64,000 nucleotides of DNA, from assembly GCF_008064665.1 (NCBI RefSeq), contig NZ_VRZA01000007.1, forward strand, positions 1-64,000, read 5' to 3'. Shown here piece after piece: positions 18,579-28,649 of the stretch. The translations under genes and the position numbers were made by a program. Source of the DNA: Parahaliea maris (GTDB taxonomy: Bacteria > Pseudomonadota > Gammaproteobacteria > Pseudomonadales > Halieaceae). The notes beneath the pieces are model-generated. The model was not told where the DNA came from. It searched no databases and worked only from the letters and a program-made list of their open reading frames with translations. Position 1 is the stretch's first letter. The number at the start of each line of letters is the position of its first letter.

Positions 18579-20582
18579 ATGTCTTCTCGTACCGAGCTTG
18601 CCAATGCCATTCGCGCCCTGAGTATGGATGCTGTCCAGCGCGCCAAGAGTGGCCACCCCGGTGCCCCGATGGGGATGGCGGACATCGCTGAAGTCCTGTG
18701 GAACGATTTCCTGCAGCACAACCCGGCCAACCCGGGCTGGCCCAACCGCGACCGCTTCGTGCTGTCCAACGGCCACGGCTCGATGCTGATCTACTCCCTG
18801 CTGCATCTCTCCGGCTACGACCTGCCGATGGAAGAGTTGAAGAACTTCCGTCAGCTGCACAGTGCGACTCCCGGTCACCCGGAATACGGCTACGCCCCCG
18901 GCGTTGAGACCACCACCGGCCCGCTGGGCCAGGGCGTCACCAACGGCGTGGGTATGGCAATTGCGGAAAAGGTACTGGCTGCCCAGTTCAACCGCCCCGG
19001 ACACGAAGTGGTCGACCACCACACCTATGTATTCCTCGGCGACGGCTGCCTGATGGAAGGCATTTCCCACGAAGCCTGCTCTCTGGCGGGTACCCTGGGC
19101 CTCGGTAAGCTGGTTGCGTTCTACGACGATAACGGCATCTCCATCGACGGTGAGGTGGAAGGCTGGTTTACCGACGACACCCCGAAGCGCTTCGAAGCCT
19201 ACAACTGGCATGTGATTCCGGCAGTTGACGGTCACGACCCGGAAGCGGTCAAGGCGGCCATCGAGGCAGCCCGTGCCGAGACCGGCAAGCCCACCCTGAT
19301 CTGCTGCCGTACCGTGATCGGCAAAGGTGCGCCGAACAAGGGTGGTACCGAGTCCTGCCACGGCGCGCCGCTGGGTGATGACGAAATCGCCGCTACCCGC
19401 GAAGCGATCGGCTGGGCTTACGAGCCCTTCGTGATTCCCGACAACGTCTACGCTGGCTGGGATGCGAAAGCCGCCGGCGCCGAGCGCGAGCAGGCCTGGG
19501 AGCAGTCCATGGCGGCCTACGCCGACGCCCACCCGGAGCTGGCCGCGGAACTGCGCCGCCGCCTGGCGGGTGAACTGCCCGCAGATTTTGCCGAGCAGGC
19601 CGATGCCTACATCGCCAAATGCCAGGCCGAGGGCGAGGTCGTGGCCTCCCGCAAGGCTTCGCAGAACTGCCTCAATGCCTACGGCCCCCTGCTGCCGGAA
19701 CTGCTGGGCGGCTCCGCCGACCTGGCCGGCTCCAACCTGACCATCTGGAGCGGCTCGAAGGGCGTGAGCGCCGATGACGCCAGCGGCAACTATCTCTACT
19801 ACGGGGTGCGTGAGTTCGGCATGTCCGCCATCATGAACGGCATCGCCCTGCACGGTGGCTTTGTACCCTATGGCGCCACCTTCCTGATGTTCATGGAATA
19901 CGCGCGCAACGCCGTGCGCATGGCGGCGCTGATGAAGCAGCGCAGCCTCTTTGTGTACACCCACGACTCCATTGGTCTCGGTGAAGATGGCCCGACCCAC
20001 CAGCCGGTAGAGCAGCTCACTGCCCTGCGCAGCACCCCCAACCTGCAGACCTGGCGCCCCTGTGACACGGTCGAGTCGGCAGTGGCCTGGAAGGCGGCCA
20101 TCGAGCGTGTCGACGGCCCCAGCGCCCTGATCTTCTCCCGCCAGGGCCTGCCCCACCAGCCGCGCGATGAAGCCCAGGTGGCAGACATCGCCCGCGGTGC
20201 ATACGTGCTCAAGGATTGCGACGGCCAGCCCGACGCGATCATCATCGGCACCGGATCCGAAGTGCAGCTGGCCGTGGACGCCGCTGTCGAGCTGGCCACC
20301 CGCGGCAAGGCCGTGCGCGTGGTCTCCATGCCCAGCGCCGAGGTGTTCTGTGCCCAGGATGCAGCCTACCGCGAAGCGGTGCTGCCCTCGGATGTACTGG
20401 CCCGTGTAGCCGTTGAGGCTGGCCACGTGGACTACTGGTACAAGTTCGTCGGTCTCGACGGCCGCGTGATCGGCATGACCACCTTTGGTGAGTCCGCCCC
20501 CGCGGGGGAGCTGTACAAGGAGTTCGGTATCACTGTCGACAATGTCGTGGCCGCCGTGGAAGAGGTGGTCTTCGAGGACTGA
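18579..20582 (+). CDS. tkt: Transketolase
   Basis: TPP-dependent enzyme of the pentose phosphate pathway, 667 residues (E. coli TktA 663). Visible are GHPGAP at 25-30, the TPP/Mg motif GDGCLMEG near 152 and the C-terminal pyrimidine-domain segment around YYGVREFGM and [18 protein letters not shown]. It makes erythrose-4-phosphate, the substrate of Epd, whose gene starts only 3 bp downstream. The start ATG is preceded by CTGGAGAATTG. Confidence 0.97.
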   Translation: MSSRTELANAIRALSMDAVQRAKSGHPGAPMGMADIAEVLWNDFLQHNPANPGWPNRDRFVLSNGHGSMLIYSLLHLSGYDLPMEELKNFRQLHSATPGHPEYGYAPGVETTTGPLGQGVTNGVGMAIAEKVLAAQFNRPGHEVVDHHTYVFLGDGCLMEGISHEACSLAGTLGLGKLVAFYDDNGISIDGEVEGWFTDDTPKRFEAYNWHVIPAVDGHDPEAVKAAIEAARAETGKPTLICCRTVIGKGAPNKGGTESCHGAPLGDDEIAATREAIGWAYEPFVIPDNVYAGWDAKAAGAEREQAWEQSMAAYADAHPELAAELRRRLAGELPADFAEQADAYIAKCQAEGEVVASRKASQNCLNAYGPLLPELLGGSADLAGSNLTIWSGSKGVSADDASGNYLYYGVREFGMSAIMNGIALHGGFVPYGATFLMFMEYARNAVRMAALMKQRSLFVYTHDSIGLGEDGPTHQPVEQLTALRSTPNLQTWRPCDTVESAVAWKAAIERVDGPSALIFSRQGLPHQPRDEAQVADIARGAYVLKDCDGQPDAIIIGTGSEVQLAVDAAVELATRGKAVRVVSMPSAEVFCAQDAAYREAVLPSDVLARVAVEAGHVDYWYKFVGLDGRVIGMTTFGESAPAGELYKEFGITVDNVVAAVEEVVFED

Positions 20583-20585
20583 GGC

Positions 20586-21629
20586 ATGCTGCGCCTTGCC
20601 ATTAATGGTTACGGGCGAATCGGCCGCAGCGTGCTGAGGGCTCTCTATGAGAGCCCGTTACGGCAACAGCTGAGTGTGGTGGCGATCAACGAGATCGCCG
20701 ACGCCCGCACCGTGCAGCATCTCACCCGCTACGACTCCACCCACGGCCGCTTCCCGCTGCCGCTGCAGGGTGACGAGCACGAGCTCGTCGTTGACGGCGA
20801 CCGCATCACCCTCCTGCGCCAGCCGGAAATCCTCCACCTGCCCTGGTCGGACCTGGGGGTGGATATGGTGCTGGAGTGTACCGGCGCCTTCAGCGATCGG
20901 GAGACGGCCGAACTGCACCTGGCCAGCGGCGCCCGCCGGGTCCTGTTTTCCCAGCCGGCCCAGTCCGACGTGGACGCCACTGTCGTCTTTGGTATCAACG
21001 AGGATGGCCTGCGTACAGACCATACCATTGTGTCTGCCGCTTCCTGCACGACCAATGGCATCGTACCGGTGATCAAGGCGCTGGATGACGCCCTGGGTAT
21101 CGAGAGCGGCACCATTACCACCATTCACTCAGCCATGAATGACCAGCCGGTACTGGATGCCTATCACCACACGGACCTGCGCAAGACCCGGGCTGCTTAC
21201 CAGTCGATCATTCCGGTGGACACCGCATTGGCGCTGGGGATCGAACGTATCCTGCCCAACCTGGCCGGGCGCTTTACCGCCCAGGCCCTGCGGGTGCCCA
21301 CATTGAACGTCTCAGCCATGGATTTGACCGTCCAGCTGGAATGTGATGCTGATACAGCAACAGTCAATGCCGCACTGCGGGAAGCCGCGGTGAATCGCTT
21401 CAATGGTGTTCTCGGTTTCACTACCGAGCCCCTGGCGTCCTGTGATTTCAATCGTGACCCCCGCTCCAGTATTGTGGACGCGAGCCAGACCCGGGTCAGC
21501 GGCAAGCGCCTGGCCAAGGTGCTGACCTGGTTCGATAACGAGTGGGGCTACGCCAACCGGATGCTGGACGTGGCTGCCTGCTGGGCGGCGCTGGAAATTG
21601 ACGACCAGCAAGAGCCGCGCCGTCAGTGA
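20586..21629 (+). CDS. epd: Epd, erythrose-4-phosphate dehydrogenase
   Basis: GAPDH paralogue that oxidises erythrose-4-phosphate to 4-phosphoerythronate for pyridoxal phosphate synthesis. It has NAD-binding GYGRIG at 8-13 and catalytic Cys154 in SCTTN. The IHSAMNDQPVLDAYH segment is characteristic of Epd; glycolytic GAPDH has a different motif there. The 347 residues match the family. Its place between tkt and pgk repeats the arrangement in Pseudomonas and enterobacteria. Confidence 0.92.
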   Translation: MLRLAINGYGRIGRSVLRALYESPLRQQLSVVAINEIADARTVQHLTRYDSTHGRFPLPLQGDEHELVVDGDRITLLRQPEILHLPWSDLGVDMVLECTGAFSDRETAELHLASGARRVLFSQPAQSDVDATVVFGINEDGLRTDHTIVSAASCTTNGIVPVIKALDDALGIESGTITTIHSAMNDQPVLDAYHHTDLRKTRAAYQSIIPVDTALALGIERILPNLAGRFTAQALRVPTLNVSAMDLTVQLECDADTATVNAALREAAVNRFNGVLGFTTEPLASCDFNRDPRSSIVDASQTRVSGKRLAKVLTWFDNEWGYANRMLDVAACWAALEIDDQQEPRRQ

Positions 21630-21792
21630 CCAGTTTGAGTCATCCGGGCCCGGCTGGTGATTCCCTCCGTTGCGATAGTCGCACAGGCGGGAATTCACAG
21701 GGCCTGTAAACAGCTAGAATGGACGCCCGCCATAGCGGGAATGACGCCGGGGTCGCCGGTGCCGGCCTGAGTAACAGTGAAAGGAGAGCAAC

Positions 21793-22965
21793 GTGAGCCT
21801 GCAAGTCAAACTGATGAGTGAACTGGACCTTTCAGGCAAGCGGGTGCTGATCCGTGAAGACCTGAATGTCCCCCTGAAGGATGGCAAGGTCGCCAGTGAC
21901 GCCCGCATTCGCGCTGCCCTGCCGACGATCAGGGCGGCGGTCGAGGCGGGCGCCAAGGTGCTGTTGATGTCCCACCTGGGGCGCCCCACGGAAGGCGAGT
22001 TCGACAACGCCTTTTCGCTGGCCCCGGTGGCCGCGCACCTGTCCGGGCTGCTGGGCCAGCCGGTAAGCCTGGTGAACGACTGGCGCGATGGGGTGGAACT
22101 GGCCGAGGGCGAAGTCGCCCTGCTGGAAAACGTGCGTTTCAACCCGGGCGAAAAGAAAGATGACGAAGCGCTGGCCAAAGCCTACGCCACGCTCTGCGAC
22201 GTGTTTGTGATGGATGCCTTTGGCACTGCACACCGGGCCCAGGCTTCCACTCACGGGGTTGCCCGGTTTGCCCCCATCGCCTGCGCCGGCCCCCTGCTGG
22301 CCGGTGAACTGAATGCCCTGGAGAAGGCGCTGAGCGAGCCGGCCCGGCCGATGGTCGCGATCGTCGGTGGCTCCAAAGTGTCCACCAAGCTCACCGTACT
22401 GGAAACCCTGGCCGACAAGGTGGACCAGCTGGTCGTGGGTGGCGGCATCGCCAACACTTTCCTCGCAGCTGCCGGCAAGCCGGTGGGCAAGTCGCTGTGC
22501 GAACAGGACCTGATCCCCGCCGCCCAGGCCCTGATGGCGAAGACCGCCATTCCGCTGCCGGCCGATGTGGTCACCGGGAAGGAGTTTTCCGAATCCGCCG
22601 CGGCAGAACTGAAATCCGCTGATGCCGTGGCTGAAGATGACATGATCTTTGATATCGGGCCCCAAGCCTCCGCCGAGATCGCGAAGATCCTGCAGGCCGC
22701 TGGAACCATTCTCTGGAACGGTCCGGTCGGGGTGTTCGAGTTTGACCAGTTTGCCGGTGGCACCGAGGCGCTGAGTGCCGCCATCGCCGACAGCCCGGCT
22801 TTCTCCCTGGCAGGCGGGGGCGACACCCTGGCCGCAATTGACAAATTTGGCATCGCCGATAAGGTTTCGTATATCTCCACGGGTGGCGGAGCCTTCCTCG
22901 AATATGTAGAGGGCAAGACCCTGCCCGCCGTGGCCATGCTGGAACAGCGGGCGCAAGACGCCTGA
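21793..22965 (+). CDS. pgk: Pgk, phosphoglycerate kinase
   Basis: Glycolytic/gluconeogenic kinase, 390 residues. It shows REDLNVPL near the N-terminus, the LLMSHLGRP substrate motif, GGSKVSTK and the C-terminal nucleotide block GGGDTLAAI and STGGGAFLE. The start is a GTG at 21793, supported by AAGGAGAGCAAC just before it; an internal ATG at 21814 lacks such a site. It is separated from epd by 163 bp and from fba by 145 bp, so internal promoters are possible. Confidence 0.97.
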   Translation: MSLQVKLMSELDLSGKRVLIREDLNVPLKDGKVASDARIRAALPTIRAAVEAGAKVLLMSHLGRPTEGEFDNAFSLAPVAAHLSGLLGQPVSLVNDWRDGVELAEGEVALLENVRFNPGEKKDDEALAKAYATLCDVFVMDAFGTAHRAQASTHGVARFAPIACAGPLLAGELNALEKALSEPARPMVAIVGGSKVSTKLTVLETLADKVDQLVVGGGIANTFLAAAGKPVGKSLCEQDLIPAAQALMAKTAIPLPADVVTGKEFSESAAAELKSADAVAEDDMIFDIGPQASAEIAKILQAAGTILWNGPVGVFEFDQFAGGTEALSAAIADSPAFSLAGGGDTLAAIDKFGIADKVSYISTGGGAFLEYVEGKTLPAVAMLEQRAQDA

Positions 22966-23110
22966 CAGGCCTGCTCTCGGCGTTGAGCGCCGTGAGCCAG
23001 GGCGAGGGAAGCAGCCGTAGCCGCCTCCGTCCGCCGCGTAATACTGCAACAACAAACAGGGCCTGGTCACAGGCCCAAACCGCCGACACAGAGACACAGA
23101 GGTAACACAC

Positions 23111-24175
23111 ATGGCACTCATCAGCATGCGGCAATTGCTGGACCACGCCGCAGAATATGGCTACGGCGTCCCGGCGTTCAACGTTAACAACCTGGAGCAG
23201 ACCCGGGCCATCATGGAAGCCGCTGACGAGACCAACTCGCCGGTGATCATGCAGGCCAGCGCTGGCGCTCGCAAATACGCCGGCGCGCCCTTCCTGCGCC
23301 ACCTGATTCTGGCGGCAATCGAGGAGTTCCCGCACATCCCGGTGGTGATGCACCAGGATCACGGTGTGTCTCCCGCGGTTTGTCAGCGCTCCATCCAGCT
23401 CGGCTTTTCCTCGGTGATGATGGATGGCTCCCTGGGCGAAGACGGCAAGACCCCGATGGATTACGACTACAACGTCGATGTCACCCGCCGGGCGGTGCAA
23501 ATGGCCCACGCCTGCGGCGTGTCGGTGGAGGGTGAACTGGGCTGTCTCGGCTCGCTGGAAACCGGCCAGGCCGGTGAAGAAGACGGGATTGGCGCCGAGG
23601 GCACCCTCAGCCACGACCAGCTGCTGACCGACCCGGAAGAAGCGGCGGACTTCGTCAAGGCCACCGAGGTGGATGCCCTGGCCATCGCCTGTGGTACCAG
23701 CCACGGGGCTTACAAATTCACCCGCCCGCCCACGGGCGATATCCTGGCGATCGACCGCATCAAGGAAATTCACGCCCGCATTCCCAATACGCACCTGGTG
23801 ATGCACGGTTCCTCCTCGGTGCCCCAGGAGTGGCTGGCGATCATCAACGAGTTCGGTGGTGACATGCCGGAAACCTACGGGGTGCCCGTCGAGCAGATTC
23901 AGGAAGGCATCAAGCACGGCGTGCGCAAGGTGAACATCGATACCGACCTGCGCCTGGCCTCCACCGGCGCGGCCCGCCGTTTCCTGGCCCAGAACCCCAG
24001 CGAGTTCGACCCGCGCAAATTCCTTATTCCCACCATCAAGGCGATGAAGGACATTTGCGTCGCGCGCTACGAGGCATTCGGCACGGCGGGTAACGCCGAC
24101 AAGATCAAGGTGCGCTCTCTGGAGTCCATGTTCCAGGCCTATGAGGCGGGTGAACTGAAACCGAAAATCAACTGA
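23111..24175 (+). CDS. fba: Fructose-bisphosphate aldolase, class II
   Basis: Zn-dependent aldolase of the CbbA/FbaA class, 354 residues. The metal-binding region HQDHG is at 81-85, and [12 protein letters not shown] and MHGSSSVP blocks are present. The shape matches the P. aeruginosa Fda enzyme following pgk. AGAGAGGTAACACAC precedes the ATG. No pyruvate kinase gene lies between pgk and fba. Confidence 0.95.
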   Translation: MALISMRQLLDHAAEYGYGVPAFNVNNLEQTRAIMEAADETNSPVIMQASAGARKYAGAPFLRHLILAAIEEFPHIPVVMHQDHGVSPAVCQRSIQLGFSSVMMDGSLGEDGKTPMDYDYNVDVTRRAVQMAHACGVSVEGELGCLGSLETGQAGEEDGIGAEGTLSHDQLLTDPEEAADFVKATEVDALAIACGTSHGAYKFTRPPTGDILAIDRIKEIHARIPNTHLVMHGSSSVPQEWLAIINEFGGDMPETYGVPVEQIQEGIKHGVRKVNIDTDLRLASTGAARRFLAQNPSEFDPRKFLIPTIKAMKDICVARYEAFGTAGNADKIKVRSLESMFQAYEAGELKPKIN

Positions 24176-24187
24176 GCGCGAAACAGC

Positions 24188-24252
24188 GGCCGGATGAATC
24201 CGGCCCTACAGGAGTGGCGGACTGTCCCCTGTAGGGCCGAATTCATTCGGCC
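24188..24252. repeat. REP-like inverted repeat after fba
   Basis: GGCCGGATGAATCCGGCCCTACAG is mirrored by CTGTAGGGCCGAATTCATTCGGCC as an imperfect inverted repeat around a short spacer. The half GGCCGGATGAATCCGGCC is itself palindromic. The whole can fold into one long or two small hairpins and may end or protect the fba transcript. Similar dispersed palindromes are common in marine gammaproteobacteria. Confidence 0.6.
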
Positions 24253-24293
24253 ACCTCGCCTAACTCTCTACCCGACAAGCCCGGGAGCCCAAG

Positions 24294-25238
24294 CTGACGC
24301 CAGAACAGCTACAACAGCTGCGCGATTCCCTGGAGCCCTTCTCCAATGAGGCGGCGGCGCCGCAGCACTGGGATGGTTACCGGCGCTATTACCAGCTGGA
24401 ATTCCCGGGTATCGATGGCCTGGATCACAGCATCGGCAGCGTCACCAGCGGCGACTTTACTCTCGCCGCCCAGTGCTGGCTACAAGCCGGCGCCAGCCAC
24501 AACCTGCTCCTGTTACACGGCTATTTTGATCATGTCGGTTTGTTCGGCAAACTGGTGGATTACGGCCTGTCCCGGGGCTGCAATGTGCTCGCCTACGACC
24601 TGCCGGGCCACGGTTTGTCCACAGGCCGCCCCGCGGCGATCGACGCTTTTGCTCACTATGGTGACAGCATTGCTGCGGTCACTGGCGCCGTCGACCTGTC
24701 GCAACTGCCCACCTGGGTAATGGCCCAGAGCACCGGGGCCGCCGCCCTGATCGACTTCGCCAGGCGGTATCCCTGGCCCTTCGACGATACGGTACTGCTT
24801 GCACCCCTGCTGCGCCCGGCACACTGGGCCCAGGTGCGGCTGGCCCATGTGCTGCTGCATCGCTTTGTCGACAGCGTGCCCCGTCGCTTCGCCGTGAATT
24901 CCAGCGACGCAGAGTTCCTGGCCTTTCTGCAGGAAGACCCGCTTCAGCCCCGGCGCATTCCGGTGAACTGGGTCGGCGCATTGCGGGCGTGGCTGGCAAC
25001 GCTGCCGCTGGAAGATCTGGGGGTGGGGCCGGCGCTGGTCATTCAGGGTGACTGCGATGGCACGGTCGACTGGCAGTACAACCTGCCGCAGATGAGCCGC
25101 CTGTTTCCTGGCTGCCATATCCAGCAGGTGCCCGGGGCCGGTCATCACCTGGCTAACGAGAGCGCCGGATTGCGCCAGCGCTATTACCGTGCGATCGACC
25201 GCTATATGGGGCTTCAGGCCCGCTACGAGCCCGCCTGA
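24294..25238 (+). CDS. Alpha/beta hydrolase (lysophospholipase-like), apparent CTG start
   Basis: Reading the frame upstream of the TTG at 24540 restores the strand and oxyanion-loop motif LLLHGYFDHVG, which the fold requires. So the gene must begin earlier. The frame is open from 24264 but contains no ATG, GTG or TTG before 24540. A CTG at 24294 has GGGAG six bases upstream and gives a 314-residue protein. Numbering from there, HG is at 75-76, the nucleophile Ser146 lies in AQSTG (first Gly of G-x-S-x-G replaced by Ala), the acid is near 252-260 in GDCDGTVDW and the His near 284 in GAGHHL. The substrate is unknown. It lies after fba and converges with marC with no gap. Confidence 0.75.
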   Translation: MTPEQLQQLRDSLEPFSNEAAAPQHWDGYRRYYQLEFPGIDGLDHSIGSVTSGDFTLAAQCWLQAGASHNLLLLHGYFDHVGLFGKLVDYGLSRGCNVLAYDLPGHGLSTGRPAAIDAFAHYGDSIAAVTGAVDLSQLPTWVMAQSTGAAALIDFARRYPWPFDDTVLLAPLLRPAHWAQVRLAHVLLHRFVDSVPRRFAVNSSDAEFLAFLQEDPLQPRRIPVNWVGALRAWLATLPLEDLGVGPALVIQGDCDGTVDWQYNLPQMSRLFPGCHIQQVPGAGHHLANESAGLRQRYYRAIDRYMGLQARYEPA

Positions 25239-25832
25239 TCAGGCCGGGATGTGCAGGAATTCACGCACACCGTCGAAGAACATCTGTACCGCGATAATCA
25301 CCAGGATCATGCCCATCAGGCGCTCCATGGCGATCAGCCCGCGGTTACCGAGTGCGCGCAACAACAGCGGGGAGGCCATCAACAGTGCCGCAGACACCGC
25401 CCAGGCCCCGGTCAGGGCGATGCTCCAGTCCAGCATTCTCGTGGGGTCGGTATTGACCATCAGCATGGCAATGGCCAGGGAGGAGGGGCCCGCCACCAGG
25501 GGAATCGCCAGCGGGACGATAAAGGGCTCACCGTCCGGCGTATCGCCCATCATCCCGTAGGGTGAGGGGAAGATCATTCGCAGCGCAATCAGGAACAGGA
25601 TAATGGCCCCGGCGATGCTGATGGATTCCTGCTGCAGGCCGAGCACATGGAGCAGGGTCGGGCCGGCAAACAGGAAGATGAACAGGACCAGCAAGGCAAT
25701 CAGCAGCTCCCGGAATATCACCCACTGGCGGCGCCTGGCGTCCACGTCCTTGAGTACCGACAGAAACACCGGCACGTTGCCCACAGGGTCCATCACCAGT
25801 AGCAGCGTGACAAAAGCGGAAACGGTATCCAT
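25239..25832 (-). CDS. MarC/YhgN family integral membrane protein
   Basis: 197-residue protein with about six hydrophobic segments and the MDPVGNVPVFLSV start plus AIPLVAGPSSLAIAM typical of the MarC family (MarC, YchE, YhgN). The family is inner-membrane and of unknown function; the old link to multiple antibiotic resistance is not supported. It ends directly against the hydrolase gene and is divergent from the lipoprotein gene across 230 bp. Confidence 0.88.
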   Translation of the reverse strand: MDTVSAFVTLLLVMDPVGNVPVFLSVLKDVDARRRQWVIFRELLIALLVLFIFLFAGPTLLHVLGLQQESISIAGAIILFLIALRMIFPSPYGMMGDTPDGEPFIVPLAIPLVAGPSSLAIAMLMVNTDPTRMLDWSIALTGAWAVSAALLMASPLLLRALGNRGLIAMERLMGMILVIIAVQMFFDGVREFLHIPA

Positions 25833-26062
25833 CGTGACTCCAGTTGGTTGAGTGAAACCCTGACGGCAGGGTGGCCCAGAGGGTGACAGTTAAGTGTGCG
25901 GTAAAACCGCGCAGTATATACAAGTCGCCCGCCATCACCTATGAAGCAATTGCATGCGGGCCAGTGTAACAGCAGCGTTACAGTCTCCGGGCACTGTGCG
26001 GCGCAGGGGAAAGTGCTAGACTTTTCCCAAGGCCAATACATAACACAGCGCGAGGGCCCGCC

Positions 26063-27202
26063 ATGATTACCTGCCTGCTAGTGCGCCTGTTTACCCCGGT
26101 GTTCGTCATCTTTGCCCTGGCCGCCTGCGCCAGCCAGTCACCGATTGCCCGTGCACCGGCTTACACGCCGGAGCAACTGCTGCAGGGCAGCCAGTTCGGC
26201 CTGCACCCGGAGCCGATTCCCGCGGTCGACCTGCTCGCGGTGAACGACGACATGCGGGCCTTTGTCCACCAGCACGTGCCGGACATGGGTGTGAACGACC
26301 GGCGCAAGATCGAGCTCCTGTTGCGCGCCATTCTCGATGACGGCCTCAACCTCAATTACAACAATTTCCTCACCTTCACGGCGGAGGAGGCGTTCTATTC
26401 CCGGGAAGGCAACTGCATGTCCTTCACCAACCTGTTCGTCGCCCTTGCCCGGGAGGCCGGTGTGAACGCCAAATTCCAGGAAGTCGAGGTGCCGCCGAGC
26501 TGGGCCGCCCGTGGTGATACCTGGTTGTTGAACCTGCACATCAATGCGGTGATCGACCTGCCGGGGTACGAGCAGGTGGTGGACTTCAACCTGAACGACT
26601 ACAGCCGCGACCTGCACCGACGGGAGCTGACAGATCGGGAGGCGCTGGCCCGCTACCACAACAATATGGGGGTGCACTGGATGGGCGAGGGCGATTACGA
26701 GCGCGCCTTCATGCAGTTCAAGCGGGCCATTCAACTGCGTCCGGGGACGGGCTACTTCTATACCAATCTCGGCACTCTTTTCCGCCGGCTGGAGCAGGAA
26801 ACGGCGGCGGAATCCGCCTACCTCGTTGCGATCGGGATCGACGACGAGCCGGTCGCGTCGAGCAACCTGGCCCGTCTCTACGACGGGCAGGGAGAGGATG
26901 AGCTGGCGCGCTATTACCGGGAGCGGGTGGAACTGTTCCGCACCCGCAACCCCTACTACCTCTTCCACCTGGCGGAGGAGGCCTATGCCAGAGCCGAGTA
27001 TGACGAGGCCGAGGACCTGTTGCTGAACGCCCTGCGTCGGCACCCCCGGGATCACGAGATCTACCGTTTACTGGGGCTGACTCACCTGCAGCTCGGGGAT
27101 TACTGGCTGGCTGAAAAACGCTTCCGCCAGGCGGCAGAGCTGGCGGAGGGCGAGGCCCTGGAGCGCTACAACCACAAGCTGGAACTGCTGGCCAACTATT
27201 AG
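26063..27202 (+). CDS. Lipoprotein with transglutaminase-like and TPR domains
   Basis: 379 residues. The signal peptide ends in a lipobox LAAC with Cys22, so it should be lipid-anchored. Residues about 85-200 look like a transglutaminase-like domain: GNCMSF with Cys118 as the putative catalytic Cys, a His in LLNLHINAV and an Asp in VDFNL. Residues about 205-375 hold several TPR repeats (MGEGDYERAFMQFKRAIQLRP and later units). This resembles lipoproteins annotated as tetratricopeptide proteins in marine gammaproteobacteria. Whether the domain is an active protease or transglutaminase is unknown. Two further TPR-containing enzymes follow in the same direction. Confidence 0.75.
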   Translation: MITCLLVRLFTPVFVIFALAACASQSPIARAPAYTPEQLLQGSQFGLHPEPIPAVDLLAVNDDMRAFVHQHVPDMGVNDRRKIELLLRAILDDGLNLNYNNFLTFTAEEAFYSREGNCMSFTNLFVALAREAGVNAKFQEVEVPPSWAARGDTWLLNLHINAVIDLPGYEQVVDFNLNDYSRDLHRRELTDREALARYHNNMGVHWMGEGDYERAFMQFKRAIQLRPGTGYFYTNLGTLFRRLEQETAAESAYLVAIGIDDEPVASSNLARLYDGQGEDELARYYRERVELFRTRNPYYLFHLAEEAYARAEYDEAEDLLLNALRRHPRDHEIYRLLGLTHLQLGDYWLAEKRFRQAAELAEGEALERYNHKLELLANY

Positions 27203-27272
27203 ATCGCCGATCGCCCGGTCTGCAGTCCGCTTCTGGTAGAATCGCAACCTTTATCCGCTGCAAGACGCCGCA

Positions 27273-28649
27273 ATGTCCCGAAACCGACAAGACCCGCTCA
27301 AACAGGCTCTGGCCCGGGGTGTGGCCCTGCACCGCCAGGGCAAACTCCAGGAAGCCGAACAGCAATTCCTCAGCATACTGCGTACCCGGCCGGATTACGC
27401 GCCGGCCCATCATACACTGGGCTTTCTCTACTACCAGGCCGATCGCCTCGACCTCTCCCTGCGCGAGTTGCAGCGCAGCGTGGAGCTGAAGAGCCGCAAT
27501 GCGCCGGCCTGGAATGACCTGGGCAACACCCAGCGCGACCTGGGCCAGCTGGAACAGGCAGCGCAGTCCTATCAGCGGGCGATCAAGCTCGACCCGGATT
27601 ACGCCCTGGCCCACTGCGCGCTGGCGCAGTTGCGTGACCACCGCCAGCCGGACGCCTTTGAGGCCGAGTACAAGTCGCTGAGCCAGGCCTATGCCCGCAG
27701 CCGCAGCGGCTCTCCCGAGCGCCGGGACCTGGCCTGGGGCCTGGCCCGGGCGGCGGAACAGCGTGGTGAGGCGGAGCGGTGTATGGAGCTGCTCGGCGAG
27801 GCCCATCGTATCCAGCGTGGCGACCGCCGTTTCAGTATCGATGCGGCGGCGCGTTATTTTGACGCTATCCAGCAGGTGTTCAGTCGCGAGTTTATCGAGG
27901 CCAATGCCGACGCAGGCGACGACAGCGAGCTGCCGGTATTCGTGTTTGGTCTGCCCCGCAGTGGCACCAGTCTGGTCGAGCAGATCCTCGCCAGCCACAG
28001 CGCCGTCCACGGTGCCGGAGAGCTGCGCATGGTCGGCAACCTGTGCGGCGACATGGAGCGCCAGACCCAGCAGGTGTTTGCCGCGGCCTTCGCCCGCCTT
28101 GACGCCAGCACCCGACGCCGCGTCGCTCGGGACCTCGAAAGTCGCCTGCGGAAACTGGCCCCCCGCGCCCGCAGGGTGGTCGATAAAATGCCAGCGAACT
28201 ACCTCTGCGTGGGTATGCTTGCCACCCTGTTCCCGAGGGCAAAGTTTATTCACTGCCGTCGTGACGCGCTGGCCAACTGCTGGTCGATCTACAGTACCCG
28301 CTTCTCCGAGCCACACACCTTTGCCGACAGTCTCAGCGATCTTGGCGCCTACTACCGCCGATACCAGGAACTGATGGCTCACTGGGATGCCGTGCTGCCG
28401 GGGCGGATTTACCATCTGGACTATGAACAGCTGGTGGCCAGTCCGGCGGAGCAGATTCCCGCCCTGCTGGAGGCCGTGGGTATGGATTGCGAGGCGGCCT
28501 GCCTCAATCCCGAACTCACCGAGCGTGCGGTGCGTACCGCCAGTTCCGTGCAGGTACGCGAGCCCATCTATACCCATGCCAACGACCGGGTACAGGCCCT
28601 CGGTGCGTGCCTCGCCCCACTGCGCGAGGCGCTGGGAGACGCGGCGTGA
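27273..28649 (+). CDS. TPR-sulfotransferase
   Basis: 458 residues. TPR repeats cover about 10-125, and a PAPS-dependent sulfotransferase domain follows. The 5'-phosphosulfate loop FGLPRSGTSLVEQ starts at 225, and the 3'-phosphate motif FIHCRRDALANCWSIY lies near 328. The domain pairing suggests a protein or peptide acceptor recognised by the TPRs, possibly tyrosine sulfation, but the acceptor is not known. Its stop overlaps the next start (GTGA), so the sulfotransferase and the hydroxylase are translationally coupled. Confidence 0.82.
   Translation: MSRNRQDPLKQALARGVALHRQGKLQEAEQQFLSILRTRPDYAPAHHTLGFLYYQADRLDLSLRELQRSVELKSRNAPAWNDLGNTQRDLGQLEQAAQSYQRAIKLDPDYALAHCALAQLRDHRQPDAFEAEYKSLSQAYARSRSGSPERRDLAWGLARAAEQRGEAERCMELLGEAHRIQRGDRRFSIDAAARYFDAIQQVFSREFIEANADAGDDSELPVFVFGLPRSGTSLVEQILASHSAVHGAGELRMVGNLCGDMERQTQQVFAAAFARLDASTRRRVARDLESRLRKLAPRARRVVDKMPANYLCVGMLATLFPRAKFIHCRRDALANCWSIYSTRFSEPHTFADSLSDLGAYYRRYQELMAHWDAVLPGRIYHLDYEQLVASPAEQIPALLEAVGMDCEAACLNPELTERAVRTASSVQVREPIYTHANDRVQALGACLAPLREALGDAA

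Noticed and set aside
18555-20426. 623-residue open frame antisense to transketolase
   Set aside because: It is a GC-rich shadow of tkt; composition is His/Gly/Ala/Val-rich with no domain, and tkt itself is fully conserved.
22978-22992. hairpin CGGCG-TTGAG-CGCCG after pgk as a terminator
   Set aside because: Only five base pairs and no T-run.
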